Source of the DNA: Brevifilum sp029548365
GTDB taxonomy: Bacteria > Chloroflexota > Anaerolineae > Anaerolineales > Anaerolineaceae
Assembly (NCBI GenBank): GCA_035376985.1
Contig: DAOSSA010000002.1
Span: 124,001-188,000 of the forward strand
Direction of reading: 5' to 3'
DNA length: 64,000 nucleotides
In this document: piece after piece, positions 33,432 to 41,660 of the stretch
Layout of the letters: each line of letters begins with the position of its first letter
Position numbering within the stretch: position 1 is the first letter of the stretch
Translations under genes and position numbers: made by a program
The notes under the pieces: generated by a model
Told to the model about the DNA's origin: nothing
The model's input: the letters and a program-made list of their open reading frames with translations, nothing else
Databases searched by the model: none

Positions 33432-34622
33432 ATGGACAATCAACACACCGATCAATCCTTTGTTGACCTTCTTTATCAACGCATGCTGGCTGTCAACGCT
33501 GCTATTGCTGAAATGGAAGTTTTCGAGTTCGGCTATGGACTTGAAACCCTGGAGCCTGAGGGTGGATGGCAGTCGGTAGCCCGGGAACCATGTGTTGATA
33601 TCGAGCGCAGGATCAAGGACAGCGCATTTTTTCACAGTATTGCACTCAGGCCCATGGTGGATGGAAAACCAGTTATGGACGCGCAGGTGCGCGCCCTGAC
33701 CCAAACCCTGATGGCTGGACTGGTAACTGGATTTTATACCCCCGAATGGGTTCGGCAGCATTTTACTTTTGATGTTCGTGGGTTTTACTTTTTTGTGCGG
33801 ACCCATCATTACACGGATGAGATCATATCTCGCCTGGGTGGCGCGCCTTATCGGCAATTTGAGCCCAAACAGAAGTTGTTTGAAGCACGACACGCGGTCA
33901 ACTACAGGGAATTTATGGAAGCCAATGCCGATATTGATCGTTGTTTTATGGACCTGGTGATGACATTGGTGGACATTTTAGGTCGACCGGTCATCATTGC
34001 GATTGCCGGGCAGACTGGCGCTGGCAAAACTGAAATCACTGCGCGATTAACCGAGTATTTTGTCTCTGCGGGACAGCGGGTGACAACGGTTGAAATCGAT
34101 CATTTCTTGCTGGACAGGGACTATCGCGAAGCACGGGGCATCGACTCCCTTGGAATGAAAGCCCTGCACGGTGAGCTGTTTAAAGCCTGTTTGCAGGAGG
34201 TTCTACTGGGCAGAAGTGTCAACACGCCGAGCTATGATTTTATTTCAGCTATGTCCAGTCATGACGAAATGGGAAGACGCAGACCCGGGTCTCAGGAACA
34301 GGTCATTGAGCCCGCTGAAATCATCTTTATGGAAGGGAATTTCCCTTTTATTGATGCTGAAGTCGCCAAACTGATTGGGATTAAAGCCATGTACCTGACC
34401 GATGATGATATCAGGCTGAAGCGCAAGTGGCGGAGAGATATGGACTATCGCAAGAAATATGAAAGGACTTATTTCTTGAACCGCTATTTTAGAGAACAAT
34501 TTATCATGCTGGAACAGGTTTACCGTCCGCAAATGGCCCATTGCGATCTACTGGTTGACACAACAGCAGCAACCCTGTGGGCGATTCCTGCTATACAAAA
34601 CAAGCTAAATGGCAGAATTTAA
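33432..34622 (+). CDS. P-loop sugar/nucleoside-type kinase with novel N-terminal domain (paralogue B)
   Basis: 396 residues, three bases after the ApgM-like gene. Same layout as kinase A: N-terminal unknown domain with EFGYGLETLEPEGGWQSV, RALTQTLMAGLVTGFYTPEWV and FDVRGFYFFVRTHHY; then Walker A IAGQTGAGKTEITA, EIDHFLLDRDYREARGID, PSYDF, IIFMEGNFPF and RLKRKWRRDMDYRKKYERTYFLNRYFREQF. The paralogues probably arose by duplication of a mutase-kinase pair, as the order is mutase, kinase, mutase, kinase. Operon end; a promoter follows for rpiR. Confidence 0.8.
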   Translation: MDNQHTDQSFVDLLYQRMLAVNAAIAEMEVFEFGYGLETLEPEGGWQSVAREPCVDIERRIKDSAFFHSIALRPMVDGKPVMDAQVRALTQTLMAGLVTGFYTPEWVRQHFTFDVRGFYFFVRTHHYTDEIISRLGGAPYRQFEPKQKLFEARHAVNYREFMEANADIDRCFMDLVMTLVDILGRPVIIAIAGQTGAGKTEITARLTEYFVSAGQRVTTVEIDHFLLDRDYREARGIDSLGMKALHGELFKACLQEVLLGRSVNTPSYDFISAMSSHDEMGRRRPGSQEQVIEPAEIIFMEGNFPFIDAEVAKLIGIKAMYLTDDDIRLKRKWRRDMDYRKKYERTYFLNRYFREQFIMLEQVYRPQMAHCDLLVDTTAATLWAIPAIQNKLNGRI

Positions 34623-34643
34623 CCTTAAAAAATGAAAATGGAC

Positions 34644-34673
34644 TTGCAAGAAACTTGGCAATTGGTGTATACT
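34644..34673 (+). promoter_or_regulatory. Promoter of the rpiR/ABC transporter unit
   Basis: TTGCAA (34644-34649), 18-base spacer, TATACT (34668-34673), with TGGTGTA at the -10 upstream edge as in the promoter at 27839-27867. Confidence 0.65.
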
Positions 34674-34676
34674 ATC

Positions 34677-34700
34677 ACAAATGCAAGAGAAATTTCACAA
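34677..34700. promoter_or_regulatory. Putative RpiR operator, copy 2
   Basis: A 24-bp element identical at 20/24 positions to 27870-27893, located at the same distance after the -10 box. Conserved parts are ACAAATG at the left and TTTCACAA at the right. Its presence upstream of the rpiR gene itself points to autoregulation. Confidence 0.6.
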
Positions 34701-34750
34701 ACCGAATAAATGTTGGGTTCACGAAACTAAATTTTTCTTGAGGAGATAAG

Positions 34751-35638
34751 ATGAATAAAGCCAATGGTGCGCAGGGCTTTAATCTCAATCAATTAATAAG
34801 TGATCGTTATTCTGAGCTCACGAAGAGCGAAAAAATTATAGCTAACTTCATCAGGAAGAACCAGGAGGAGGCAGCCTTCCTCTCTGCGGGGGAAATTTCA
34901 GAACGCTTGAATCTAAGTGAAGCCACCATTGTGCGATTTGCGCGTAAACTTGATTTTGAAAGTTTCCCTGCCATGCGGGCTGCACTGCAGGATAACTTTC
35001 GCCGACGTGTGACTCACTCTTCCCGCCTGCGTGACCGATTGCAGGATATGGTCTCTGACGGCGACATCCTGGAACGGTTGACGGCGACGGAAATTGATTA
35101 TCTTTCGCAGGCAGTTCTTTCCATCGACAGAAATGAAATGAAACAGGCTGTTGACCTGCTGCGTCAGCATCAACGGATTTTTGTGTTTGGTTTAGGGCCA
35201 TCGATTCCCCTGGTTGGCTTGATGGAGTTGCGTTTACGGCGTTTTGGTAAGGACATCATTCCACTCATCAGCTCGGGCCGCGAATTAATTGAATCCCTGA
35301 TTACTTTACAATCAACCGACCTGGTTTTTGTGATCTGCTTTTTTGATCAAAACCCGGCTTTGCAGTTGTTGTTAGATTACAGTCGGCAGGCCGGCTGCAA
35401 GACCATCATAGTGACCGATACGTTGGGATCTATTTTGGATGACTGCGTGGATGTGGTCCTGGCAGCACAACGGGGCCCTGTGGGTGAATTTCACTCCCTG
35501 GTTGTGCCGATGACTGTAATCAACGCCCTGCTGCTCACTTATGCCAGTGAAGAGCAGGATCAGATTATGCCTTTGTTGGATAAACTGGATGCGTTACGTG
35601 AAAAACTAAATCGCTTTACCAGTAAACGTAATGGATAA
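34751..35638 (+). CDS. RpiR-family sugar-phosphate-responsive regulator
   Basis: 295 residues, GAGGAGATAAG before the ATG. N-terminal winged helix typical of RpiR (LTKSEKIIANFIRKNQEEAAFLSAGEISERLNLSEATIVRFARKLDF) and a C-terminal SIS domain from about residue 125 (RIFVFGLGPSIPLVGLMELRLRRFG, SGRELIESL, TDLVFVICF, KTIIVTDTLGSILDDCVDVVL). SIS domains bind phosphosugars, so the effector is probably a phosphorylated sugar or sugar acid. It separates the enzyme operon from the transporter genes and most likely controls both through the shared promoter element. Confidence 0.9.
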   Translation: MNKANGAQGFNLNQLISDRYSELTKSEKIIANFIRKNQEEAAFLSAGEISERLNLSEATIVRFARKLDFESFPAMRAALQDNFRRRVTHSSRLRDRLQDMVSDGDILERLTATEIDYLSQAVLSIDRNEMKQAVDLLRQHQRIFVFGLGPSIPLVGLMELRLRRFGKDIIPLISSGRELIESLITLQSTDLVFVICFFDQNPALQLLLDYSRQAGCKTIIVTDTLGSILDDCVDVVLAAQRGPVGEFHSLVVPMTVINALLLTYASEEQDQIMPLLDKLDALREKLNRFTSKRNG

Positions 35639-35732
35639 TTATGTTGATTTTTAACCACTTTATTTCATTCTTTAATCATCTCTCAGACGTCGAGATGAAA
35701 TCTTTAATTAACATAGCAAGGAGCTTACCCTA

Positions 35733-37574
35733 ATGTCAACTTATTCTCTGGCCGAAGCACAGGATTCATTATGGTTAGCTAGACTGCGGCGGTTTTTCCG
35801 CTGGCTGACAACGCCGTACGTATTTTTGTCTTTGATCATGGTTGTGGTGATGTTCTATTTGGTGATCATTCCGCTCTGGTCCATGTTCGTGACAACGATC
35901 ACTGTGTCGGAACTTGATTTACGCGTCATTCCGGAAGCTTCTCTTGGAGATATGACCTCGTATCACTGGAGACGGATGCTGATCGGGCAAATCGCGAAGA
36001 TCATGACTTATGAACCCCTGGTCAACTCCCTGGTGATCTCCCTGGGAGCCACCTTTCTGGCGCTCATTATGGGCGGAGGTATGGCCTGGCTGGTCGTACG
36101 CACGGATATACCTGGAAAAGAAATTATTCACATGCTGGCTACGGTGCCCTATATTATGCCCTCGTGGACAATATCCCTGGCCTGGAAAGTGATTTTCAAA
36201 AGCACGTCGGTATCAGGGGGAGTGCCCGGTTTGCTTCAATTCTTTACCGGAATAGCGCCGCCAATCTGGTTATCAAACGGCGCTTTACCGATCATCATTG
36301 CCTGCGGTCTGCATTACTATACCTTTTACTTCTTGTTCGTATCTGCAGCTTTGCTTTCAATCGATTCATCCCTGGAAGAAGCAGGTGATCTGGCTGGAGC
36401 CAGTCGTGGACGCATCTTGAGAAAGATCACCTTCCCATTGGTACTGCCAGCAATTGCCTCGGGTTTCATCATGACCTTTTCAAAAACCATGGGAACTTTT
36501 GGAGGCCCCAACGTTCTGGGTGTTCCTGTCGGATATTATACGCTCTCGACCATGTTACGCTCGAATATGGGGATTGGAAATTATGGCGATGGCTTCGTGA
36601 CTGCTATAGTGCTAATCCTGTTTTCAATGACGACGGTTATGATCAATCAAAAGCTAATTGGGACACGTCGCAGTTATGAAACTATTGGCGGGCGTGGTTT
36701 TATGGCGCAGAAAATGAAATTGCGCGGCTGGCGCCCGGTATTTATCGTGTTGATTGTGATCGTTCAGTTTTCCATCGCCATCTTGCCCCTGGCTGTTTTA
36801 ATCTACAGCACGTTTATGTTAAGGTCTGGAAATTACAGTCTGAGCAACTTCACCCTGCACCACTGGATTGGACAAAGTGATTTGAGTATTAACCAAGGCG
36901 ACCCCGGCATTTTACTTAATAAGGCAATCTACCGGGCGGCCTGGAATTCAATCCGCCTTTCTTTGTGGGCATCTTTCATCGGCGGGGTTATCGGGGTGAT
37001 CCTCGGTTATGCCATTGTTAAAGGACGCGGGACACGCCTTTCAAAAATTGTGGAACAGCTTGCTTTTATTCCCTATTTGATTCCGGGCATTGCTTTTGGG
37101 GCGGTTTATATCTCGATGTTCACAAAAAGCTTTTTTGGTTTACCTCCATTATATGGTACTTTTGCCCTGCTGGTGGTGGTCTCGGTTGCCAAACATATTC
37201 CCCACTCCTCACGGACAGGTGTATCATCCATGATGCAAGTCGGCTCGGAGTTGGAAGAGGCAGCAGCCATTTCAGGAGCGAATGCCTGGCAGAGATTCAA
37301 ACGCATCATCTTTCCGCTGACCAGCCCAGGGTTTGTCTCGGCATTCCTGCTGAATTTCATCACCACCATGCGTGAACTATCATTGATTATCCTGTTAGTG
37401 ACGCCTGCTACAGCTGTGCTCTCCAGCATGACTATGCGTTATATTGAGAATGGAAACGAACAGCAAGCCAACGCTGTCATCATTGTCTTAATTGTTTTAG
37501 TACTGATTGGAAATGCAATCATCAGCCGTTTCAGGGGTGGCAGCCTGAAAAAAGGTCTCGAATCATCAAAATAA
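35733..37574 (+). CDS. Double ABC permease of the Fbp/Afu (iron or sugar-phosphate) type
   Basis: 613 residues with about twelve membrane helices, i.e. two fused permease halves. Each half has an EAA loop: SSLEEAGDLAGASRGRILRKITFPLVLPA at about residue 210-240 and SELEEAAAISGANAWQRFKRIIFPLTSPG near 505-535. This arrangement is that of FbpB/SfuB/AfuB. Such systems were named for ferric iron, but AfuABC imports hexose phosphates, which suits an operon of phosphatases, mutases and a SIS-domain regulator. The cognate ATPase and binding protein follow directly. Confidence 0.88.
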   Translation: MSTYSLAEAQDSLWLARLRRFFRWLTTPYVFLSLIMVVVMFYLVIIPLWSMFVTTITVSELDLRVIPEASLGDMTSYHWRRMLIGQIAKIMTYEPLVNSLVISLGATFLALIMGGGMAWLVVRTDIPGKEIIHMLATVPYIMPSWTISLAWKVIFKSTSVSGGVPGLLQFFTGIAPPIWLSNGALPIIIACGLHYYTFYFLFVSAALLSIDSSLEEAGDLAGASRGRILRKITFPLVLPAIASGFIMTFSKTMGTFGGPNVLGVPVGYYTLSTMLRSNMGIGNYGDGFVTAIVLILFSMTTVMINQKLIGTRRSYETIGGRGFMAQKMKLRGWRPVFIVLIVIVQFSIAILPLAVLIYSTFMLRSGNYSLSNFTLHHWIGQSDLSINQGDPGILLNKAIYRAAWNSIRLSLWASFIGGVIGVILGYAIVKGRGTRLSKIVEQLAFIPYLIPGIAFGAVYISMFTKSFFGLPPLYGTFALLVVVSVAKHIPHSSRTGVSSMMQVGSELEEAAAISGANAWQRFKRIIFPLTSPGFVSAFLLNFITTMRELSLIILLVTPATAVLSSMTMRYIENGNEQQANAVIIVLIVLVLIGNAIISRFRGGSLKKGLESSK

Positions 37575-37584
37575 AGAGGAGCTC

Positions 37585-38673
37585 ATGCCTAAACCAACCA
37601 TCATTATTGAAAATGTCACAAAAACCTTTGGCGATGTCGTCGCGGTCGATGACCTCAGCCTGGAAATTGACTCCGGCCAATTCATAACTTTGTTGGGACC
37701 TTCCGGTTGTGGGAAAACAACGCTGTTGCGCTGCATTTCCGGCCTGGAAGAACCAGACAATGGTGAAATCGTCATAGCGGATAAAATTGTTTTTTCGCGT
37801 AAAAAAGGAATCTCGCTGCCGCCTGGTCAACGTGACCTGGGGTTGGTGTTCCAGAACTATGCTCTGTGGCCGCATATGACCGTCTACAAAAATATTACCT
37901 TTGCCCTTGAAATCCAGAAGATGTCAAAGGAAGATATGGATCAACGCGTCAAGGAATCGTTGGCACAAGTACAAATGGATGGATATGAAGAACGCTACCC
38001 GCGAGAGATGAGTGGCGGTCAGCAGCAGCGAATTGCCCTGGCGCGTATGCTGGCTTACCGACCGAGTGTATTTCTGCTTGATGAACCGCTCTCAAACCTG
38101 GATGCCCGCCTGCGAATTGACATGCGCACGGAACTCAAACGCCTGCATCACGATTCTAAAGCAACAACGGTTTACGTAACGCATGACCAGCTTGAAGCGA
38201 TGACCATGTCGACGAAAATTGCTGTCATGAAACTGGGTGTGGTTCAGCAATTTGACACACCCAATCAGGTTTACCATTATCCCTCGAAGCTTTTCGTTGC
38301 AGATTTCATTGGCAATCCAAAAATCAACCTGCTTGAGGGCCGAGTTTCAGGTAAGGACCTGGTTCAGGTCGGAAAATTTCATGTGCCGGTTAACACCAAA
38401 GACGCCAGTGGCGAAGTGGTGCTGGGTATTCGCCCGGAGGATATTGAAATCAGCCTTGAACCTGTTGAGCATGGTGAAGAATTTATCGCTTATTCGGTTT
38501 TGCCTTCCGGGGCAGATACAACAATTATTGCCCGCCAGGGAGAATTTGAGCTTTCTGTGAAAGAGATTGGCGTCAGCAGTATTGAAATGGATCAAAAAAT
38601 ATGGTTATGTTTCAGAAAGGATACCATTAACCTCTATGACAAACAGACAGAGAATTTGATCAATGCCGGGTAA
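37585..38673 (+). CDS. ABC ATPase of the Fbp/Afu/Pot type
   Basis: 362 residues, AGAGGAGCTC before the ATG. Walker A GPSGCGKTT, Q-loop VFQNYALWPHMTVYKNI, signature MSGGQQQRIALARMLAY, Walker B VFLLDEPLSNLDARLR, H-loop VYVTHDQLEAMTMS. The C-terminal third is a TOBE regulatory domain (FIGNPKINLLEGRV, GIRPEDIEISLEP). It energises the double permease ten bases upstream. Confidence 0.93.
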   Translation: MPKPTIIIENVTKTFGDVVAVDDLSLEIDSGQFITLLGPSGCGKTTLLRCISGLEEPDNGEIVIADKIVFSRKKGISLPPGQRDLGLVFQNYALWPHMTVYKNITFALEIQKMSKEDMDQRVKESLAQVQMDGYEERYPREMSGGQQQRIALARMLAYRPSVFLLDEPLSNLDARLRIDMRTELKRLHHDSKATTVYVTHDQLEAMTMSTKIAVMKLGVVQQFDTPNQVYHYPSKLFVADFIGNPKINLLEGRVSGKDLVQVGKFHVPVNTKDASGEVVLGIRPEDIEISLEPVEHGEEFIAYSVLPSGADTTIIARQGEFELSVKEIGVSSIEMDQKIWLCFRKDTINLYDKQTENLINAG

Positions 38674-38785
38674 GCTTTTATCACCAATGGTAATTATTAA
38701 CGAATGGAGGTGAATGGGATTAAATCAATATGCAATCAAGTTGTCTACAAAAAATCGATCCAAATAAAATAAGGAGGCACATCCG

Positions 38786-40093
38786 ATGAGAAAAATCTCA
38801 CTATTTTTACTGATAATTATTGCCATCAGCATGCTGGCAGCCTGTGCACAACCCGCAGTGCCAGATGTTGTGGAACCTGTGGTTGAAGAACCTGTGGTTG
38901 AAGAGCCCGTGGTTGAAGAACCTGTGGTTGAAGAGCCTGTGGTTGAAGAGCCCGTAGTTGAAGAACCTGCTGAGGAAGTTGTTGAGAACCTTTCCGGCTA
39001 TGATGATGCCAAGGATGAATGGTTAAGGGTTAACCAACTTGGCCCTTACGATACCGGTGAGCAGGATTGGGATGCGATTGAGGCGGCTGCAAAAGCTGAG
39101 GGTTTGCTGCTGGTATATGCCAACTCATCCAAAACACCCAGCGCTGCCGAGGCCTTTATGGAGTTGTATCCTGAGATTGAAGTTCAGGCATTTGACCTCG
39201 GTGGAGATGACGTCACGTTAAAGACCCGGGAAGAACAAAAAGCCGGCGCTTTCACAGGCGATGTCTGGCACAGCAGTGGCGGCCCTGTACTTAAAGGTGA
39301 ATTTGTCCCGAATGGCTATGTCTGGAAATTCGTCCCTGACACTGTGGCTGATGATATTCCTGATTATTTCCAAGATCCAATCCTGGTTGCAAGATTGGGT
39401 AGCCAGACTTGGGCTTATAACAGCGAACTGAATGACACTTGCCCGATTACCAACATATGGGAATTAACCGAACCCCAATGGCACAGCAAGATTTTCATTG
39501 AAGATCCATTAAATGATGCGTCAACCCTTGGTAAACTGATGACCTTCGTTTACCATGCGGATGAAATGGCAGAATCGTACAAAGAATTTTATGGTACCGA
39601 TCCGGTTCTGGATGACGATACCCCTGATGCTGGCTGGCTGTGGTTTAAACGCTTGGCGCAGAACAATCCCATTCCGCAACCTGGCGGTGACGAAGTCAAC
39701 AATGCTTTTGCAACACCTGGCATGACCGAAAACTATCTTGCTTTTGGGTCTTATGGTAAATACCCTGCAGTTCTCGATGGAGATCTGGCTTTCGAACTGT
39801 GCTGGGACCTTGAACCGGTTGCTGGTGTAGCCACACAATCCTATATTGGGATCCTCAACCAGGCTCGCCATCCAAATGCAGCCAAATTGTGGATTAAATT
39901 CATCACCACCCTGGAAGGCTCTAAACCGTGGTACAAGATGGGTACTTACCTGCCCAACCCCACATATGATCCACCGAAGGATTCACTGCCTTTCGATATT
40001 GTTATTGGCTCTACCTGGCCATTTGATGATGGTTTCGTATGGGACAACATTATCCAGGCTCGTGATTTTTACCTGATCAATTTGGGTAGATAA
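38786..40093 (+). CDS. Solute-binding lipoprotein of the Fbp/Afu-type importer
   Basis: 435 residues, AAGGAGG before the ATG. The leader ends LAAC (lipobox). A tether made of about six VVEEP units (residues about 28-63) follows, then the binding domain: EAAAKAEGLLLVYANSSKTPSAAEAFMELYPEIEVQAF, typical of family 1/6 proteins for iron, thiamine, phosphonates or sugar phosphates, and later TGDVWHSSGGP, YLPNPTYDPP. The tyrosine cluster that binds ferric iron in FbpA is not evident, consistent with an organic ligand as in AfuA. Ligand identity is inferred only from context. Confidence 0.85.
   Translation: MRKISLFLLIIIAISMLAACAQPAVPDVVEPVVEEPVVEEPVVEEPVVEEPVVEEPVVEEPAEEVVENLSGYDDAKDEWLRVNQLGPYDTGEQDWDAIEAAAKAEGLLLVYANSSKTPSAAEAFMELYPEIEVQAFDLGGDDVTLKTREEQKAGAFTGDVWHSSGGPVLKGEFVPNGYVWKFVPDTVADDIPDYFQDPILVARLGSQTWAYNSELNDTCPITNIWELTEPQWHSKIFIEDPLNDASTLGKLMTFVYHADEMAESYKEFYGTDPVLDDDTPDAGWLWFKRLAQNNPIPQPGGDEVNNAFATPGMTENYLAFGSYGKYPAVLDGDLAFELCWDLEPVAGVATQSYIGILNQARHPNAAKLWIKFITTLEGSKPWYKMGTYLPNPTYDPPKDSLPFDIVIGSTWPFDDGFVWDNIIQARDFYLINLGR
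38866..38970 (+). repeat. In-frame 15-bp tandem repeats encoding a VVEEP tether
   Basis: About six near-identical 15-base units (GTGGTTGAAGAACCT and synonymous variants) encode repeated VVEEP between the lipobox cysteine and the binding domain. Copy number is likely to vary between strains. Confidence 0.9.
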
Positions 40094-40118
40094 TCGAATA
40101 ATTTCGTAAACGCAATCA

Positions 40119-40155
40119 CCAGGCACGGATCAGGATTTTTCCTGACCGTGCCTGG
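40119..40155 (+). terminator. Long hairpin after the binding-protein gene
   Basis: CCAGGCACGG (40119-40128) and TCAGGA pair with TCCTGA and CCGTGCCTGG (40146-40155): 16 base pairs with one bulged A and a TTTT loop. No U-tract follows, so it probably protects the binding-protein mRNA end or partly attenuates transcription into the downstream HAD genes. Confidence 0.75.
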
Positions 40156-40211
40156 AACTATAGATGGACCTGTGCATGGTTAAACATGTAGAAAAAAATG
40201 GGAGAAACTGA

Positions 40212-41657
40212 ATGAAGTTAAAAGCTGTCTTCTTTGATATGGGTGGGACGATTGAGACGTTTTATTTCACACCGGAAATTCGCGTTGAACGCAGTGCTGT
40301 GATTGTGGATTGTTTGTCGCGTGGCGGTATTTCGTTACCCATAACAAATGAAAAACTGGCGGAAAGCATAACACGGGGCGCTGCTGAATACACCCGCTGG
40401 AATATGCAAACTCATATCGAGCTACCTCCGGCTGAAATTTGGTCCCGTTTTTACCTGAAAGACCTGTCGATTGACCCGCAGGTACTGCAGCCTGTGGCTG
40501 AAGAACTGTCTTTCCTCTATGAAACTGAATTGTTTATTCGAGAGATGCGCCCCGAAATTCCAGATGTGCTTGAGCAGATCAAGCAACTTGGGCTAATTAT
40601 CGGTGTCATCAGCAATACTCAGAGCACATCTCAGGTGCCTTATACCCTGAAGAAGTATGGCATCAGCTCATATTTTGATCCTGTTGTGTTATCGTCTGTT
40701 TACGGACGCCGAAAACCTGACCCGGCGATCTTTTTCTATGCCGCGCGATTAGCAAATGTTTCTACTAAAGCCTGTATCTATATCGGTGACAAGATCAATC
40801 GGGATGTGTTGGGGTCTAAACGGGCGGGATATCGTCTTTCGCTTCAAATAAGCCATGTTTACGGTGCAGATGAAATTGACGAGGGCGCAGTTCCGGATGC
40901 TGTCCTTAATGATATGACTGAACTTATTCCGCTTATCGAAGCAGAACTTGAACGAGATAAGCAGTTTGTGGTCGGAGGCAACATCGGTGAGATCAAAGCG
41001 CTTTTTTTCGATGCCGGTGATATTCTTTATTACCGACACCGAAGAAACGAGCATTTGAATCGATTTTTAGCTGGAAAAAAACTCAACCCGGCACCTGATA
41101 TCGAAAAGGAGATAGCCCGCTTTAAAGAACTTGCTTTTGTGGGAAAAATGAAGCGTCATGATTATTATGCCGAAGTCATCCGTTTATATGGCATTGAGGA
41201 CTCGGTTGAGATCGCTGAGGGCGTGCGTGCCCTGGCTGAGGATAGCGATACCGTTGCCATCTATGATGGCGTTGCAGAGACGCTATTAGAACTGAAAAAA
41301 CGCGGTTTCATCCTTGGGATCATTACCGACACATCCATGCCCTTTTCGAACAAACTCAGGTGGTTTGAAGCGCATGGCTTTGGCGATATTTGGGATGTGG
41401 TTATCAGCTCACGAGAAATTGGGGCTCGCAAGCCGGAAGCAATCATGTACCAGTTAGCGCTTAACCAGGCCAATGTGTGCCCAGCGCAGGCGATGTTTGT
41501 TGGTCATAAAACCAGTGAACTGATCGGTGCGAGATCTGTGGGAATGAAAATCGCAGCCTGTAACAATGATCCCGATGCACCAGCTGATTATTACCTCAAA
41601 GAAATCCGAGAATTATTGACTTTGGATTGTTTACAACCCCGTTACACAAACAGGTAA
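40212..41657 (+). CDS. Tandem double-HAD protein
   Basis: 481 residues holding two HAD domains. The first (1-240) has motif I VFFDMGGTIE, II IGVISNTQS, III YGRRKPDPAIF and IV CIYIGDKINRDVLG. The second (about 255-480) has LFFDAGDILYY, ILGIITDTS, GARKPEAIMY and MFVGHKTSELIG. In the second, motif IV lacks the usual GD/ND pair (GHKTSE), so it may be impaired. The first half resembles the two HAD genes at 27936 and 28669. It starts after GGGAGAAACTG and leads directly into two HAD-TIM fusion genes. Confidence 0.82.
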   Translation: MKLKAVFFDMGGTIETFYFTPEIRVERSAVIVDCLSRGGISLPITNEKLAESITRGAAEYTRWNMQTHIELPPAEIWSRFYLKDLSIDPQVLQPVAEELSFLYETELFIREMRPEIPDVLEQIKQLGLIIGVISNTQSTSQVPYTLKKYGISSYFDPVVLSSVYGRRKPDPAIFFYAARLANVSTKACIYIGDKINRDVLGSKRAGYRLSLQISHVYGADEIDEGAVPDAVLNDMTELIPLIEAELERDKQFVVGGNIGEIKALFFDAGDILYYRHRRNEHLNRFLAGKKLNPAPDIEKEIARFKELAFVGKMKRHDYYAEVIRLYGIEDSVEIAEGVRALAEDSDTVAIYDGVAETLLELKKRGFILGIITDTSMPFSNKLRWFEAHGFGDIWDVVISSREIGARKPEAIMYQLALNQANVCPAQAMFVGHKTSELIGARSVGMKIAACNNDPDAPADYYLKEIRELLTLDCLQPRYTNR

Positions 41658-41660
41658 ATC

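Noticed and set aside
35733..40093. Ferric-iron transporter
   Set aside because: The fold family fits, but the enzyme and regulator context and lack of an obvious tyrosine iron site favour an organophosphate; I therefore name the type only.
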